A DNA stretch of 64,000 nucleotides from Acidimicrobiaceae bacterium (lineage in GTDB: Bacteria > Actinomycetota > Acidimicrobiia > Acidimicrobiales > Ilumatobacteraceae): the NCBI GenBank assembly GCA_020637295.1, contig JACJWF010000002.1, positions 62,001 to 126,000 on the forward strand. The letters run 5' to 3'. How positions within the stretch are numbered: position 1 is the stretch's first letter; each line of letters begins with the position of its first letter. A model generated the notes under the pieces. The model had not been told where the DNA came from. It saw only the letters and a list, made by a program, of their open reading frames with translations, and searched no databases. Shown in pieces: positions 17,265 to 27,275 of the stretch. The position numbers and the translations under genes were made by a program.

Positions 17265-17999
17265 ATGGACAGCACCACCGATCGCGATCACTGGTTCGAA
17301 GACGTTGCCGACCACCTGGGCGGCGCGTACCTGCGGTACTCGTTCACCAAGGGGACCCGCCAGGAGGTCGATCACGTCGTCGCCGTGCTGGGGCTGGAGC
17401 CGGGGATGCGGGTGCTGGACGTCGGCTGCGGGCCGGGACGACATGCGTACGAACTGGCGCGGCGCGGCGTCGCCACCCACGGCATCGACATCAGCCAGAC
17501 GTTCGTCGACCTCGCAACGAAGGACGCGCCCGCGGGCGCGACGTTCGAGCGGCTCGACGCCCGCCGGCTGGCCTTCGACGCCGAGTTCGACGCCGTGATC
17601 TGCCTCTGCCAGGGAGCGTTCGGCCTGATGACGGCGAACGGGGAGGACGAGGTGGTCCTGGCCGGCATGGCCCGTGCGCTGCGCCCCGGCGGCCGGCTGG
17701 CACTCAGCGCGTTCAACGCCTACTTCGCGGTGAAGTACTTCGCCACGCCGGAGAACGGGGCCACGTTCGACGCCGACACCGGGGTGAACCATGAGCACAC
17801 CGAGGTGCGCAACGAGCAGGGGGAGCCGCGCACCGTGGACCTCTGGACCGGCTGCTACACGCCGCGGGAGTTGCGGGTCCTCTGCCGGGTGGCCGGCCTG
17901 GACGTGGACTCGATCAGCGGTGTGGAGCCCGGCGCCTACGGCACCGCCGCACCCACCACCGAAACCGCCGAGTTCCTCGTGCTGGCCACCCGTCGTTGA
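17265..17999 (+). CDS. SAM-dependent methyltransferase (class I)
   Basis: A 244-aa Rossmann-fold methyltransferase. Motif I is VLDVGCGPGRHAYELA, the acidic residue ending strand 2 is in GIDIS, and ALRPGGRLALSAFN is the motif near strand 5. The central part AVICLCQGAFGLM resembles motif IV of small-molecule methyltransferases; the substrate is unknown. I start at the ATG at 17265. The frame is open upstream to 17226, but that stretch carries the last copy of the intergenic repeat. No clear Shine-Dalgarno sequence or leaderless -10 precedes it, so its expression may depend on polA read-through. Confidence 0.85.
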   Translation: MDSTTDRDHWFEDVADHLGGAYLRYSFTKGTRQEVDHVVAVLGLEPGMRVLDVGCGPGRHAYELARRGVATHGIDISQTFVDLATKDAPAGATFERLDARRLAFDAEFDAVICLCQGAFGLMTANGEDEVVLAGMARALRPGGRLALSAFNAYFAVKYFATPENGATFDADTGVNHEHTEVRNEQGEPRTVDLWTGCYTPRELRVLCRVAGLDVDSISGVEPGAYGTAAPTTETAEFLVLATRR

Positions 18000-18013
18000 A
18001 CGCCACATGGCCG

Positions 18014-18060
18014 ACGCTGTCACAACATCTCGCACTGGGGACGAGACTCGGTGACAGCGT
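18014..18060. repeat. Long imperfect hairpin downstream of the methyltransferase
   Basis: Outer arms ACGCTGTCAC / GTGACAGCGT (10 bp) and inner arms TCTCG / CGAGA form a nested hairpin. It has no T tract, so it may be a factor-dependent terminator or a relative of the GTCAC-containing repeats upstream of the same gene. Confidence 0.5.
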
Positions 18061-18176
18061 TGAGCCCGAGTCACAAGTGTGCTGAGCGATCGACCGTTTG
18101 GCTGGCACCAGGCGGAAGGACCGGACAGCATGAGCCGTGTGATGAATGACGACATCACGATCCGCCCGTCCTGACG

Positions 18177-18581
18177 GTGGTAGTGGCGTACGTGGTCGGA
18201 AACCTCGTCCAGGTGGCGGTGGTCGCCGGTGTGCTGATGTTGGCCGTCGCCGGAACCAGCGCGGCATCGCCTGCCGCGTTCCTCTCGGGTGCCCTGTTCT
18301 GCTGGCTGGGTGTGCGTAGCTGCAGGGTGAAGGTCGTTCTCGGTGCGAACGTCCTGGTGGTTCGCAACCCACTGCGGTCCTACCGGATGAGCCGAGAGGA
18401 GCTGCAACCGGGGCTGGAACGAGGCCGCGTTGCGAAGGTTCCGGTGCTGATGGTCGGGTACGCGTCGATGGGGCGTTGGCGGAGGCTCACGGGGGGTCTC
18501 CCGCTGGCTGGGACGGGCGCCTACACCTCCGATCGGCGGAAGCGAAACGCCAAGTTGATCAACCAGTGGCTTGCCGCGTGA
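18177..18581 (+). CDS. Small membrane-anchored PH-like protein
   Basis: A 134-aa protein with two hydrophobic N-terminal segments (residues about 3-28 and 32-48), followed by a basic segment, RVKVVLGANVLVVRNPLRSYRM, that reads like the first strands of a bacterial PH domain. The C-terminus is Arg/Lys-rich and Gly-rich. The GTG start at 18177 is the first in frame; no strong ribosome-binding site is visible. There are no operon partners. Bacterial PH-like proteins of this size are usually of unknown function. Confidence 0.6.
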   Translation: MVVAYVVGNLVQVAVVAGVLMLAVAGTSAASPAAFLSGALFCWLGVRSCRVKVVLGANVLVVRNPLRSYRMSREELQPGLERGRVAKVPVLMVGYASMGRWRRLTGGLPLAGTGAYTSDRRKRNAKLINQWLAA

Positions 18582-18616
18582 GCTTCCCCGCCGGGGGGAG
18601 AGAGAGGGCATGGCTG

Positions 18617-18703
18617 TGGTGACGTCAGGGTTGGTTGGCCACCCGGCGTTGACAATTCGTTCAACCCTCACCTGGTGACGTCAGCGCAGGTCGCTGGTAT
18701 CGT
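18617..18703 (+). promoter_or_regulatory. rpsA upstream region: repeated TGGTGACGTCAG and promoter
   Basis: TGGTGACGTCAG, with the palindrome TGACGTCA, occurs at 18617-18628 and again at 18673-18684, 56 bp apart. TTGACA (18649-18654) lies between them, but no matching -10 is found for it. TATCGT (18698-18703) is 17 bp after GTGACG of the second copy, so the second palindrome may overlap the -35. The leader to the rpsA start is about 50 nt. Confidence 0.4.
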
Positions 18704-18760
18704 TGCCGGGTCCGGAATCCGCCGGGCCTCTTTCCATACCCGTCCGAAAGCAGCAATCTC

Positions 18761-20089
18761 TTGTCCGACACCGCTACTCCCTCCGCCGCAGATGCCCCCA
18801 CCATGGACACCATGGGCACCTTCGACGACGAGGGCAACTACACCCCTCGCCAGATCGTCGCCGACGATCTCGGCATGTCCTTCGCCGAGGCGATCGCCGG
18901 CACCATGGTCGATGTCGAGGACGGTCAGCTCGTCCACGGCACCGTCGTGAAGGTGGACAAGGACGAAGTGCTGCTGGACATCGGCTACAAGAGTGAGGGC
19001 GTCATCCCGGCCCGCGAGCTGAGCATCCGCAACGACGTCGACCCCGGCGAGATCGTCTCGCTCGGTGAGCAGGTCGAAGCGCTGGTCCTCACCAAGGAGG
19101 ACAAGGAAGGCCGTCTGGTCCTGTCCAAGAAGCGGGCACAGTACGAGCGGGCGTGGGGCACGATCGAGAAGATCAAGGAAGCCGAGGGCATGGTCGAGGG
19201 GCCGGTCATCGAGGTCGTCAAGGGCGGCCTGATCGTGGACATCGGTCTGCGCGGCTTCCTGCCGGCCTCGCTGGTGGAGCTGCGCCGGGTGCGCGACCTG
19301 GCCCCGTACGTGGGCAAGACCGTGCAGGCCAAGATCATCGAGCTGGACAAGAACCGCAACAATGTGGTGCTCAGCCGCCGGGCCTTCCTGGAGGAGACCC
19401 AGAAGGAGAGCCGCGACAGCTTCCTCACCAACCTCAAGCCGGGCGAGGTCCGCGAGGGTGTGGTCAGCAGCGTCGTGTCGTTCGGTGCGTTCGTCGACCT
19501 CGGCGGCATGGACGGCCTCATCCACGTCAGCGAGCTGTCGTGGAAGCACGTCGACCACCCGGGCGCGGTCGTCACGGTGGGCGACAAGGTCACCGTCCAG
19601 GTGCTGGACGTGGACTTCGACCGGGAGCGCATCAGCCTCTCGCTGAAGGCCACCCAGCAGGACCCGTGGCAGGAGTTCGCCGGCACCCACGAGGTCGGCC
19701 AGCTGGTCTACGGCCGGGTCACCAAGCTGGTGCCGTTCGGTGCGTTCGTCCAGGTGGGCGACGGCATCGAGGGCCTGGTGCACATCAGCGAGATGAGCGC
19801 CCACCACGTGGACGCCCCCGAGCAGGTCGTCACCCCCGGCGAGGAGCTGTGGGTGAAGATCATCGACCTCGACCTGGCCCGCCGCCGGATCAGCCTGTCG
19901 ATCAAGCAGGCCGCCGAGGGTGGCGAGCTGGCCGAGGAGTACCGCCAGCACTTCGAGATCGACGAGCACGGCAACTGGACCGCCGGGCAGGACGACGCCG
20001 AGCGCGAGGCCGCCTGGGCCGAGTACTACCAGGAGAACCCGGACGAGGCCCCGGTCGCCGAGGGCGACGCGCCGGCCGAAGAGGCCTGA
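18761..20089 (+). CDS. rpsA: 30S ribosomal protein S1
   Basis: mRNA-binding ribosomal protein. The 442-aa sequence contains four S1 repeats at about residues 55-125, 140-210, 225-295 and 310-380 (for example GTVVKVDKDEVLLDIGYKSEG and GVVSSVVSFGAFVDLGGMDG). The acidic tail ends in GDAPAEEA. Actinobacterial S1 proteins have four repeats rather than the six of E. coli, consistent with this length. The start is a TTG at 18761, giving the expected MSDTAT opening. The position between polA and coaE is conserved in actinobacteria. A strong terminator follows. Confidence 0.96.
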   Translation: MSDTATPSAADAPTMDTMGTFDDEGNYTPRQIVADDLGMSFAEAIAGTMVDVEDGQLVHGTVVKVDKDEVLLDIGYKSEGVIPARELSIRNDVDPGEIVSLGEQVEALVLTKEDKEGRLVLSKKRAQYERAWGTIEKIKEAEGMVEGPVIEVVKGGLIVDIGLRGFLPASLVELRRVRDLAPYVGKTVQAKIIELDKNRNNVVLSRRAFLEETQKESRDSFLTNLKPGEVREGVVSSVVSFGAFVDLGGMDGLIHVSELSWKHVDHPGAVVTVGDKVTVQVLDVDFDRERISLSLKATQQDPWQEFAGTHEVGQLVYGRVTKLVPFGAFVQVGDGIEGLVHISEMSAHHVDAPEQVVTPGEELWVKIIDLDLARRRISLSIKQAAEGGELAEEYRQHFEIDEHGNWTAGQDDAEREAAWAEYYQENPDEAPVAEGDAPAEEA

Positions 20090-20121
20090 GCCACCTCGGG
20101 TATCCGCCCACGAATCGAAGG

Positions 20122-20155
20122 GGGAGGGGCGCTGCGGCGCCCCTCCCGCCGTTTT
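20122..20155 (+). terminator. Intrinsic terminator after rpsA
   Basis: Perfect 11-bp stem GGGAGGGGCGC / GCGCCCCTCCC with a TGCG loop, followed by GCCGTTTT. This is the clearest terminator in the window. Confidence 0.9.
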
Positions 20156-20186
20156 CGGCGTCCCCTGCGCTCCCGGCGTCGCCCCC

Positions 20187-20813
20187 TCAGGTGAGCTTGA
20201 CGATGCCCATCTTCACGGCCATCAGCACGGCCTGGGTGCGGTCGCGGGCGTTGAGCTTCTCGTAGATCGACGCCAGGTGGTTCTTCACCGTCTTCTGGCT
20301 GATAAACAGCCGCTCGGCGATCTCGGTCGTGCCCAACCCGTCGGCGACGAGTTGGAGGACTTCCTCCTCGCGGGTGGAGATCACCGGCTCGTCCTCGTTG
20401 CGGGCTTCGTGGAGCATTGCCGACGCGAGAGTGGGTGACATCGGCCGGTCGCCGTTGGCGGCCAGGTGGATGGCTTCCACCACGTCGCCGATCGAGGAGT
20501 CCTTGGTGAGGTAGCCGACCGCGCCGGCCTTGATGGCCCGGTCGATGATGTCGCGGTCGATGTGCATCGTCAGCATGACGACTCGCATCCGGTTGTCGGC
20601 CGCGGTGAGTTGGCGGGTGGCGTCGATGCCGTCCGTGCCGGGCATGGACACGTCCATCAGCACCACGTCGGGCTTCGTGCTCAGGGCTACGTGCACGCCG
20701 GCTGCGCCATCGGCCGCCTCGCCGACGACGGTGACGCCCTCGCTCTCCAGCGCGCGCCGCAGGCTCTGGCGCAGCATGGTGTGGTCGTCGACGAGCACGA
20801 CGGAGAAGTTCAT
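20187..20813 (-). CDS. NarL/LuxR-family response regulator
   Basis: DNA-binding partner of the adjacent histidine kinase. The receiver domain spans 1-120, with phospho-acceptor Asp54 in VVLMDVSMPGTDG, the acidic pair VDD near residue 9, and Lys in YLTKD. The LuxR-type HTH lies at about 145-205 (STREEEVLQLVADGLGTTEIAERLFISQKTVKNH, read in two blocks). The 208-aa gene begins with an ATG that overlaps the kinase stop (ATGA). The target genes are not evident from the context. Confidence 0.94.
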   Translation of the reverse strand: MNFSVVLVDDHTMLRQSLRRALESEGVTVVGEAADGAAGVHVALSTKPDVVLMDVSMPGTDGIDATRQLTAADNRMRVVMLTMHIDRDIIDRAIKAGAVGYLTKDSSIGDVVEAIHLAANGDRPMSPTLASAMLHEARNEDEPVISTREEEVLQLVADGLGTTEIAERLFISQKTVKNHLASIYEKLNARDRTQAVLMAVKMGIVKLT

Positions 20814-22618
20814 GCGGACGGGGCTCCTTCGGTGGAGAGTTCCAGGCGGACCTCGGTGCCGCCGTTGGCCAGCGAGCGGATCGAGAGGTCGGCGTCGATC
20901 CGGTGGGCCCGCTCGCGCATGCCCACCAAGCCGTAGCTGTCCGCCCGGGGGCTGGTGGCGTCCAGGCCGACCCCGTCGTCGCGGACGCTGATGACCAGTG
21001 CCGCCGGCGTCTGCCGGGCCGCCACCATGAGGTGGACGGCCTGGGCGTGGCGCTCGGCGTTGACGATGGCCTCCCGGACGATCTGCCACACCTCGCGCTC
21101 GACGATCAGCGGGAGGCGCTCGGGCAGGCGGATGTCGCAGTTCGTCTTGATGCCGCTGCGCTGGGCGACGCGCTGCAGGAACTCGGTGGTGGTGGCGGTG
21201 AGATCGCGGGTGTCGCTGACCTCGGTGCGCAGGTCGTACAGGGTGTCGCGCACCTCGGTGACCAGCGCCGATACCTGGGAGCGCAACTCGCGCAGCACCG
21301 GCTTCACCTCGCTCTCGTCCGCTGCAACCGACAGGGCGCGGTCGATCTCGAACCCCACGAGCGCCAGCGAGGACCCGACATGGTCGTGCAGGTCGCGGGC
21401 GATGCGCGACCGCTCCTCGTCGGCGGCGAGCGTGCGGATGCGGAGGAACATGCGGGCATTGTCGATGGCGATGCCGAACGGTTCGCTGAGGCCGTGCACC
21501 ACCTCGGCCTGCTGCTGGCCGAAGCAGCCGGGGGCGCGGCATTCCACGGCCAGCACACCCACGAGGGCGCCGCGGGCGCGCAGGGCGGCGTACAGGCCAC
21601 ACCGGGCCGCGGGGTCCACCCCGCCGCCGAGGGGCAGGTCGTCGATGCGCACCGTCTTCGGCGACTCGATCGCGTTCTGCAGCCCGTTGGGCAGGCGGTC
21701 CAGCGGGAACGCCCTCGGTTGCTGGATGCCTTCCGTGCGGGCCGGCACCACCCGCCGGGTGGCGGGCTCCACCAGGTACACGGCGAGCGCGTCGTGGCGC
21801 ATCATGGTGCGCAGCCGGCCGACGGTGGAGTCCAGCACGTCGTCGTAGTCCAGCGAGGCGGGCAGGGTCTGGGCCACCCGCTGCAGGGCGAACAGCAGCG
21901 AGTTCGCCTCGGCGAGTCGGCTCACCCGGTCCAGCGCGACCTGTTGCTGGCGGGCGGCGTCCAGCGCGGCGCGGTGGGCCAGGCCGCTGGTGAAGGCCAC
22001 CAGCGTCAGCAAGCCGGCCCACAGCGCGCCGTCCTGCAAGCCGGTCTTCGTGCCGATGTCGGCGACGTGCTGGGCGGTGACGACGGCCACCCCGGCGGCG
22101 GAGACGGAGACGCTGAACATCCCGCCGGCGGCGAGGCCGGCGAGCATGCCCGTGGGCACGAAGTAGAGGACGAACGGCGAGGCCCAGGCGCCGGTGAGCG
22201 CGACGGCCCCGATGTTGAAGCTCTGCTCCACGACCACGCGGAGCCTGCCGGTGGCATCGTCGCGGTAGGGGATCGGCCGGAGCCAGGCGTAGATCGTGTA
22301 GGCCACCACGCCGATGGTGACGCCGATCAGCGTCCAGTCGCCGTCCGCGATGTCCGGGACGGCGCGGAACAGGGCGCCCGCCAGCGCGGCGAGGCGGAAC
22401 GGCCACAAGGGTGCGGCCGCGAGTGTGGGCACGATGGCGGTGGGCGCGGGACGCGGGGCGCGGCGATCGATGCCGCCGGGCGGGGTGCGGTTGGAACGCC
22501 GGCGCTCCACCAGTGGCCACGACAGCGGCGGAGGCCCGTCGGACCGGCGCGACCCGTCGGTGACGGCGGTCCCGGCAGCGGCCCTGCCGTCAGGGATCTC
22601 GTCGGTGTCGTCGGCCAC
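20810..22618 (-). CDS. Membrane sensor histidine kinase, HisKA_3/NarX type
   Basis: A 602-aa sensor. A polar, Arg/Pro-rich N-terminus (1-65) precedes several hydrophobic helices (about 68-215). A GAF-like domain (about 230-385, with LAVYLVEPATRRVV and VGVLAVECRAPG) leads to the HisKA_3 dimerisation helix with phospho-His near residue 410 (RIARDLHDHVGSSL). The ATPase domain has EAIVNAERHA, RDDGVGLD and GLVGMRERA. It is transcribed before its regulator. The start GTG is 6 nt from a TAGCAT hexamer, implying a leaderless mRNA. The signal sensed is unknown. Confidence 0.93.
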   Translation of the reverse strand: MADDTDEIPDGRAAAGTAVTDGSRRSDGPPPLSWPLVERRRSNRTPPGGIDRRAPRPAPTAIVPTLAAAPLWPFRLAALAGALFRAVPDIADGDWTLIGVTIGVVAYTIYAWLRPIPYRDDATGRLRVVVEQSFNIGAVALTGAWASPFVLYFVPTGMLAGLAAGGMFSVSVSAAGVAVVTAQHVADIGTKTGLQDGALWAGLLTLVAFTSGLAHRAALDAARQQQVALDRVSRLAEANSLLFALQRVAQTLPASLDYDDVLDSTVGRLRTMMRHDALAVYLVEPATRRVVPARTEGIQQPRAFPLDRLPNGLQNAIESPKTVRIDDLPLGGGVDPAARCGLYAALRARGALVGVLAVECRAPGCFGQQQAEVVHGLSEPFGIAIDNARMFLRIRTLAADEERSRIARDLHDHVGSSLALVGFEIDRALSVAADESEVKPVLRELRSQVSALVTEVRDTLYDLRTEVSDTRDLTATTTEFLQRVAQRSGIKTNCDIRLPERLPLIVEREVWQIVREAIVNAERHAQAVHLMVAARQTPAALVISVRDDGVGLDATSPRADSYGLVGMRERAHRIDADLSIRSLANGGTEVRLELSTEGAPSA

Positions 22619-22624
22619 GTCGCG

Positions 22625-22630
22625 ATGCTA
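22625..22630 (-). promoter_or_regulatory. -10 hexamer TAGCAT for the two-component operon
   Basis: It lies 6 nt from the GTG at 22618 on the minus strand; leaderless. Confidence 0.5.
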
Positions 22631-22663
22631 ACGAGCGAATCAGCACCACCGGAGTGTCCCCGC

Positions 22664-22669
22664 TACCGT
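22664..22669 (+). promoter_or_regulatory. -10 hexamer TACCGT for leaderless coaE
   Basis: It lies 6 nt from the coaE ATG at 22676. Confidence 0.5.
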
Positions 22670-22675
22670 GGCGCG

Positions 22676-23362
22676 ATGATCCTCGTCGGCCTCACCGGTG
22701 GTATCGGTTCCGGCAAGTCCACCGTCAGCGCGCTGCTCGCCGAGCGGGGCGCGGTGATCGTGGACGCGGACGCCGTCGTCCGCGACCTGCAGGAGCCCGG
22801 CTCGCCGGTGCTGGCGAGGATGGCCGAGCGCTTCGGCGCGGAGATCATCGCACCCGACGGCTCGCTGGACCGCGCCATGGTCGCCTCGATCGTCTTCGCC
22901 GACCCGGAGGCCCTGAAGGACCTCAATGGCATCGTGCACCCGGCGGTTGGCGCGGAGATGGCCCGCAGGGTGCAGGCAGAGGTGCAGACCGACCATGTGG
23001 TCGTCATGGACATCCCGCTGCTCACCGAGAATCCGCGCCAGGGGTTGCAGGGCGTCGTCGTGGTGGATGTGCCGGAGGACGTCCAGGTCGATCGGTTGGT
23101 GCGCTACCGGGGGTTCGACGAGGCCGACGCACGCGCTCGCATCGCCCGCCAGTCCACCCGCGAGCAGCGGCTGGCGATGGCCGGCTTCGTGGTCGACAAC
23201 AGCGGCGGCGTCGCCGATCTCGAGCCGCAGGTCGAGGCGCTGTGGGCGTGGCTGTGCGGCCTGCCGCAACTACCTCCGGACTTCCAGTACGGCCGCGCTC
23301 CGGCAGAGGGTGAGCCCGCGCCGGAGGCGGCGGAGGCATCGGAGCCGGCCTCGGATGAGTGA
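22676..23362 (+). CDS. coaE: Dephospho-CoA kinase
   Basis: Last step of CoA synthesis: phosphorylates the 3' hydroxyl of dephospho-CoA. P-loop GLTGGIGSGKST is at the N-terminus, VDADAVVRDLQEPG supplies the conserved Asp, and MDIPLLTEN the CoA-site block. The protein is 228 aa, about 25 residues longer than minimal CoaE because of an acidic Ala/Glu/Pro tail. I start at the ATG at 22676, fixed by the leaderless promoter; the frame is open far upstream, but that part is antisense to the kinase. Its 3' end overlaps the VOC gene by 8 bp. The rpsA-coaE-uvrB order is conserved in actinobacteria. Confidence 0.94.
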   Translation: MILVGLTGGIGSGKSTVSALLAERGAVIVDADAVVRDLQEPGSPVLARMAERFGAEIIAPDGSLDRAMVASIVFADPEALKDLNGIVHPAVGAEMARRVQAEVQTDHVVVMDIPLLTENPRQGLQGVVVVDVPEDVQVDRLVRYRGFDEADARARIARQSTREQRLAMAGFVVDNSGGVADLEPQVEALWAWLCGLPQLPPDFQYGRAPAEGEPAPEAAEASEPASDE

Positions 23363-23855
23363 CCAGCCGGCCATGCACATCCACGGGATGGTGCACGTCA
23401 ACATCAACTGCCGGAACTTCGATCGCTCGCGGGCGTTCTACGAGATGCTCGGCTTCCAGGTGGTCTGGATGGTGCCGGCGACCAACACCGTCGAGGTGGC
23501 GGCAGCGGTCGGCATGCCGCCCTACCGGGTGAACGGGGCGATCATGGCCGTGCCCGGCGCCCGCCCGCCGCTGGTGATCGATCTGCTCGAGTGGGTCGAG
23601 CCCCGCGACGAGTCCGACCCGTACCCCAATCTCTACCGTCCTGGCCTTGCCCGCCTGGCCATGCGGACCACCGACCTGGAGGCCGACCTCCGCCGCCTCG
23701 TCGAGGAGGGTGTGGAGATCGTCGGGGCGCCCGCCACGGTGATGGTGGACGAGCGGCGCGGCAGCCGCTTCGTCTGCTTCCGCGACCCCGACGGCACGTT
23801 CCTCGAGCTGGTGGAGGCCGTCGAAGTGCCCGACGGCGATCCCGCTACAGGATGA
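23355..23855 (+). CDS. VOC (glyoxalase/bleomycin-resistance) superfamily protein
   Basis: A 166-aa protein with two beta-alpha-beta-beta-beta modules. HVNINCRNFDRSRAFYEMLGF gives the first metal-side strand, and FVCFRDPDGTFLELVE is the typical C-terminal strand with metal-ligand Glu. MVHVN near residue 13 and the late Glu may hold the metal. VOC proteins include isomerases, dioxygenases and resistance proteins; none can be chosen here. It starts inside the coaE end and converges on the GNAT gene with an 11-bp overlap. Confidence 0.85.
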   Translation: MSDQPAMHIHGMVHVNINCRNFDRSRAFYEMLGFQVVWMVPATNTVEVAAAVGMPPYRVNGAIMAVPGARPPLVIDLLEWVEPRDESDPYPNLYRPGLARLAMRTTDLEADLRRLVEEGVEIVGAPATVMVDERRGSRFVCFRDPDGTFLELVEAVEVPDGDPATG

Positions 23856-24861
23856 GCCGGGCCTCGGTCTCGTCGTCGACGACGCGGCCGGTGGGTACGA
23901 AGCCGAGGCGCTCGTAGAACCGGCGGGGTGAACCCGGGCCCTCGCCCCAGCTGGTGAGCAGCGTGGCGTGACCCTCGGCGCGCAGCTGGTCGGTGAGGAC
24001 GGCGAGGGTCCGCCGGCCGATGCCCCTGCGCTGGTGGCGCCGATCGACCAGCAGGCGCCAGAGGTAGGGCTCGGGGTGGTGGGCGGTCACCTCGGCCAGC
24101 ATCACGAAGGCGACGCGTTCGCCGTTGGCCATGACGCCGCGGAGCCACGGCACCACCGGCGCGCCGTCCACCACCTCGGGGAACAGGGCGTCGCGGAAGC
24201 TCCGCAGCATGGGCGAGACGAACCGCTCCTGCGAGCGGTCGGTGACCAGGCGGCCCCACAGGTGGGCGTCGTCGGGGGTGATCTCCACGAGGGTCACCTC
24301 GGTGGGCTCGTGGCGCGGCCTGGCCGCCCACTCGGCCCACTCGTCGCGCGTGATGGCGTAGTGGGCGTCGTCCTCCCACTCCCCGTTGCGGCCGAGGAAG
24401 GTCAGCTTCGTGACACGCTCGTACACCAGGCCGATGGCCTCGCAGAGCCGCATCGACGGGATGTTGTCGGGGTGCAGGGCGGCGTGCACGCGGTGTGCCC
24501 CGAGCTGGTTGAACAGCATCTCGATCAGCGCTCCCGCCGCCTCAGTGGCGATTCCCTTGCCCTGCGCGTGCGTCGCCAGGGTCCAGCCGACCTCGGCGAT
24601 GCCGTCCACGAGCGAGACGTAAAGGTCTCCGACGACGGCTCCGTCGAGCTCGATCGCCACGTTGGTGCCGTGGCTGAAGTCGTCGAGTGGGCCGAGAGCC
24701 TGGCGCCGCTCGAATCGTTCGGAGAACATCTCCTGCGTGTACGGAAGCGGCCAGTCCTGCAATGCCGACACTTCGGGATCGGCTCGGTATGCCGCGACGA
24801 CGGCTGCGTCGGACAGTTGCATCGAGCGTATGGTGAGGCGATCGGTCCGCATCGGCAGCAC
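23845..24861 (-). CDS. Tandem GNAT-family acetyltransferase
   Basis: 338 aa with two GNAT domains. The N-terminal half (about 8-170) resembles RimJ/RimL-type N-acetyltransferases (VGWTLATHAQGKGIATEAAGAL is the acetyl-CoA loop). The second half (about 190-335) has the LLVDRRHQRRGIGRRTL pyrophosphate-binding loop. RimJ-like proteins acetylate N-termini or small amines; the actual substrate is unknown. The GTG start (24861) is supported by a TAGGTT hexamer 6 nt upstream. It is divergent from uvrB and shares a 64-bp gap containing a LexA box, so it may be DNA-damage controlled. Confidence 0.85.
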   Translation of the reverse strand: MLPMRTDRLTIRSMQLSDAAVVAAYRADPEVSALQDWPLPYTQEMFSERFERRQALGPLDDFSHGTNVAIELDGAVVGDLYVSLVDGIAEVGWTLATHAQGKGIATEAAGALIEMLFNQLGAHRVHAALHPDNIPSMRLCEAIGLVYERVTKLTFLGRNGEWEDDAHYAITRDEWAEWAARPRHEPTEVTLVEITPDDAHLWGRLVTDRSQERFVSPMLRSFRDALFPEVVDGAPVVPWLRGVMANGERVAFVMLAEVTAHHPEPYLWRLLVDRRHQRRGIGRRTLAVLTDQLRAEGHATLLTSWGEGPGSPRRFYERLGFVPTGRVVDDETEARLIL

Positions 24862-24867
24862 GCCGGG

Positions 24868-24873
24868 AACCTA
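24868..24873 (-). promoter_or_regulatory. -10 hexamer TAGGTT for the GNAT gene
   Basis: It lies 6 nt from the minus-strand GTG at 24861. Confidence 0.45.
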
Positions 24874-24885
24874 CCTCATCATCTC

Positions 24886-24903
24886 CACGAACATGCGTTC
24901 GTG
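24886..24903. promoter_or_regulatory. LexA (SOS) box between uvrB and the GNAT gene
   Basis: CACGAAC-ATGC-GTTCGTG is a perfect palindrome of the actinobacterial GAAC-N4-GTTC type. It lies 10 bp upstream of the uvrB -10 and 12 bp upstream of the divergent GNAT -10, so it covers the -35 region of both. Confidence 0.8.
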
Positions 24904-24913
24904 GGGCGCGCGC

Positions 24914-24919
24914 TAGCAT
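24914..24919 (+). promoter_or_regulatory. -10 hexamer TAGCAT for leaderless uvrB
   Basis: It lies 6 nt from the uvrB ATG (24926) and directly downstream of the LexA box. Confidence 0.6.
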
Positions 24920-24925
24920 GGCCCG

Positions 24926-26959
<2,034 letters not shown>

Positions 26960-27275
26960 CGGACGGTGTGGGATTGGCGGGGTGCGGCCCACCCGGCCCG
27001 GGTGCACCTACCCACACCTCCGGCCGCCACGGCCCCACCCATCATGTTCCGACCGGGTCGGTGAATCTCCACGTGACGAAAATGTCCGGTCGAGTCGTGG
27101 GAGGTTGCCCGTGGGCCGCGTCGGTGAATCTCCACGTGACGAAATGTGCCCGGTGCCTCCAGCTGGGTTTCGTCACGTGACGATCCGCCGACGAGGGTGG
27201 GTCGGGCAGGGGGTGTGTCGTCGGGTTTCGTCACGTGACGATCCGCCGACGAGGGTAGGTCGGGCGGCGCTGGTG
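26960..27275. other. Long convergent intergenic region holding repeats
   Basis: These 316 bp between uvrB and the EAL gene contain four copies of a 25-bp unit (separate entry) and a CGACC-G-GGTCG palindrome at 27050-27060. Short open frames here are made of repeat translations, and I call no gene. Confidence 0.7.
27057..27265. repeat. Four copies of a CACGTG-centred repeat, two in each orientation
   Basis: Copies 1 and 2 (27057-27081 and 27120-27144) are identical over 25 bp. Copies 3 and 4 (27165-27207 and 27223-27265) match each other at 42 of 43 bp. The reverse complement of copy 1 agrees with copy 3 at 21 of 25 bases around TTTCGTCACGTG. Copies 2 and 3 can form a 12-bp stem. No flanking transposase is present. 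Confidence 0.85.

Noticed and set aside
20903..22675. Long plus-strand frame before coaE
   Set aside because: It is antisense to the sensor kinase and rich in Gly/Asp/Val/His without domain content; coaE begins at the ATG at 22676 behind its own -10.
27050..27275. Repeat cluster as a CRISPR array
   Set aside because: Repeats are in both orientations, spacers are not uniform in length or unique in style, and no cas gene is in the window.
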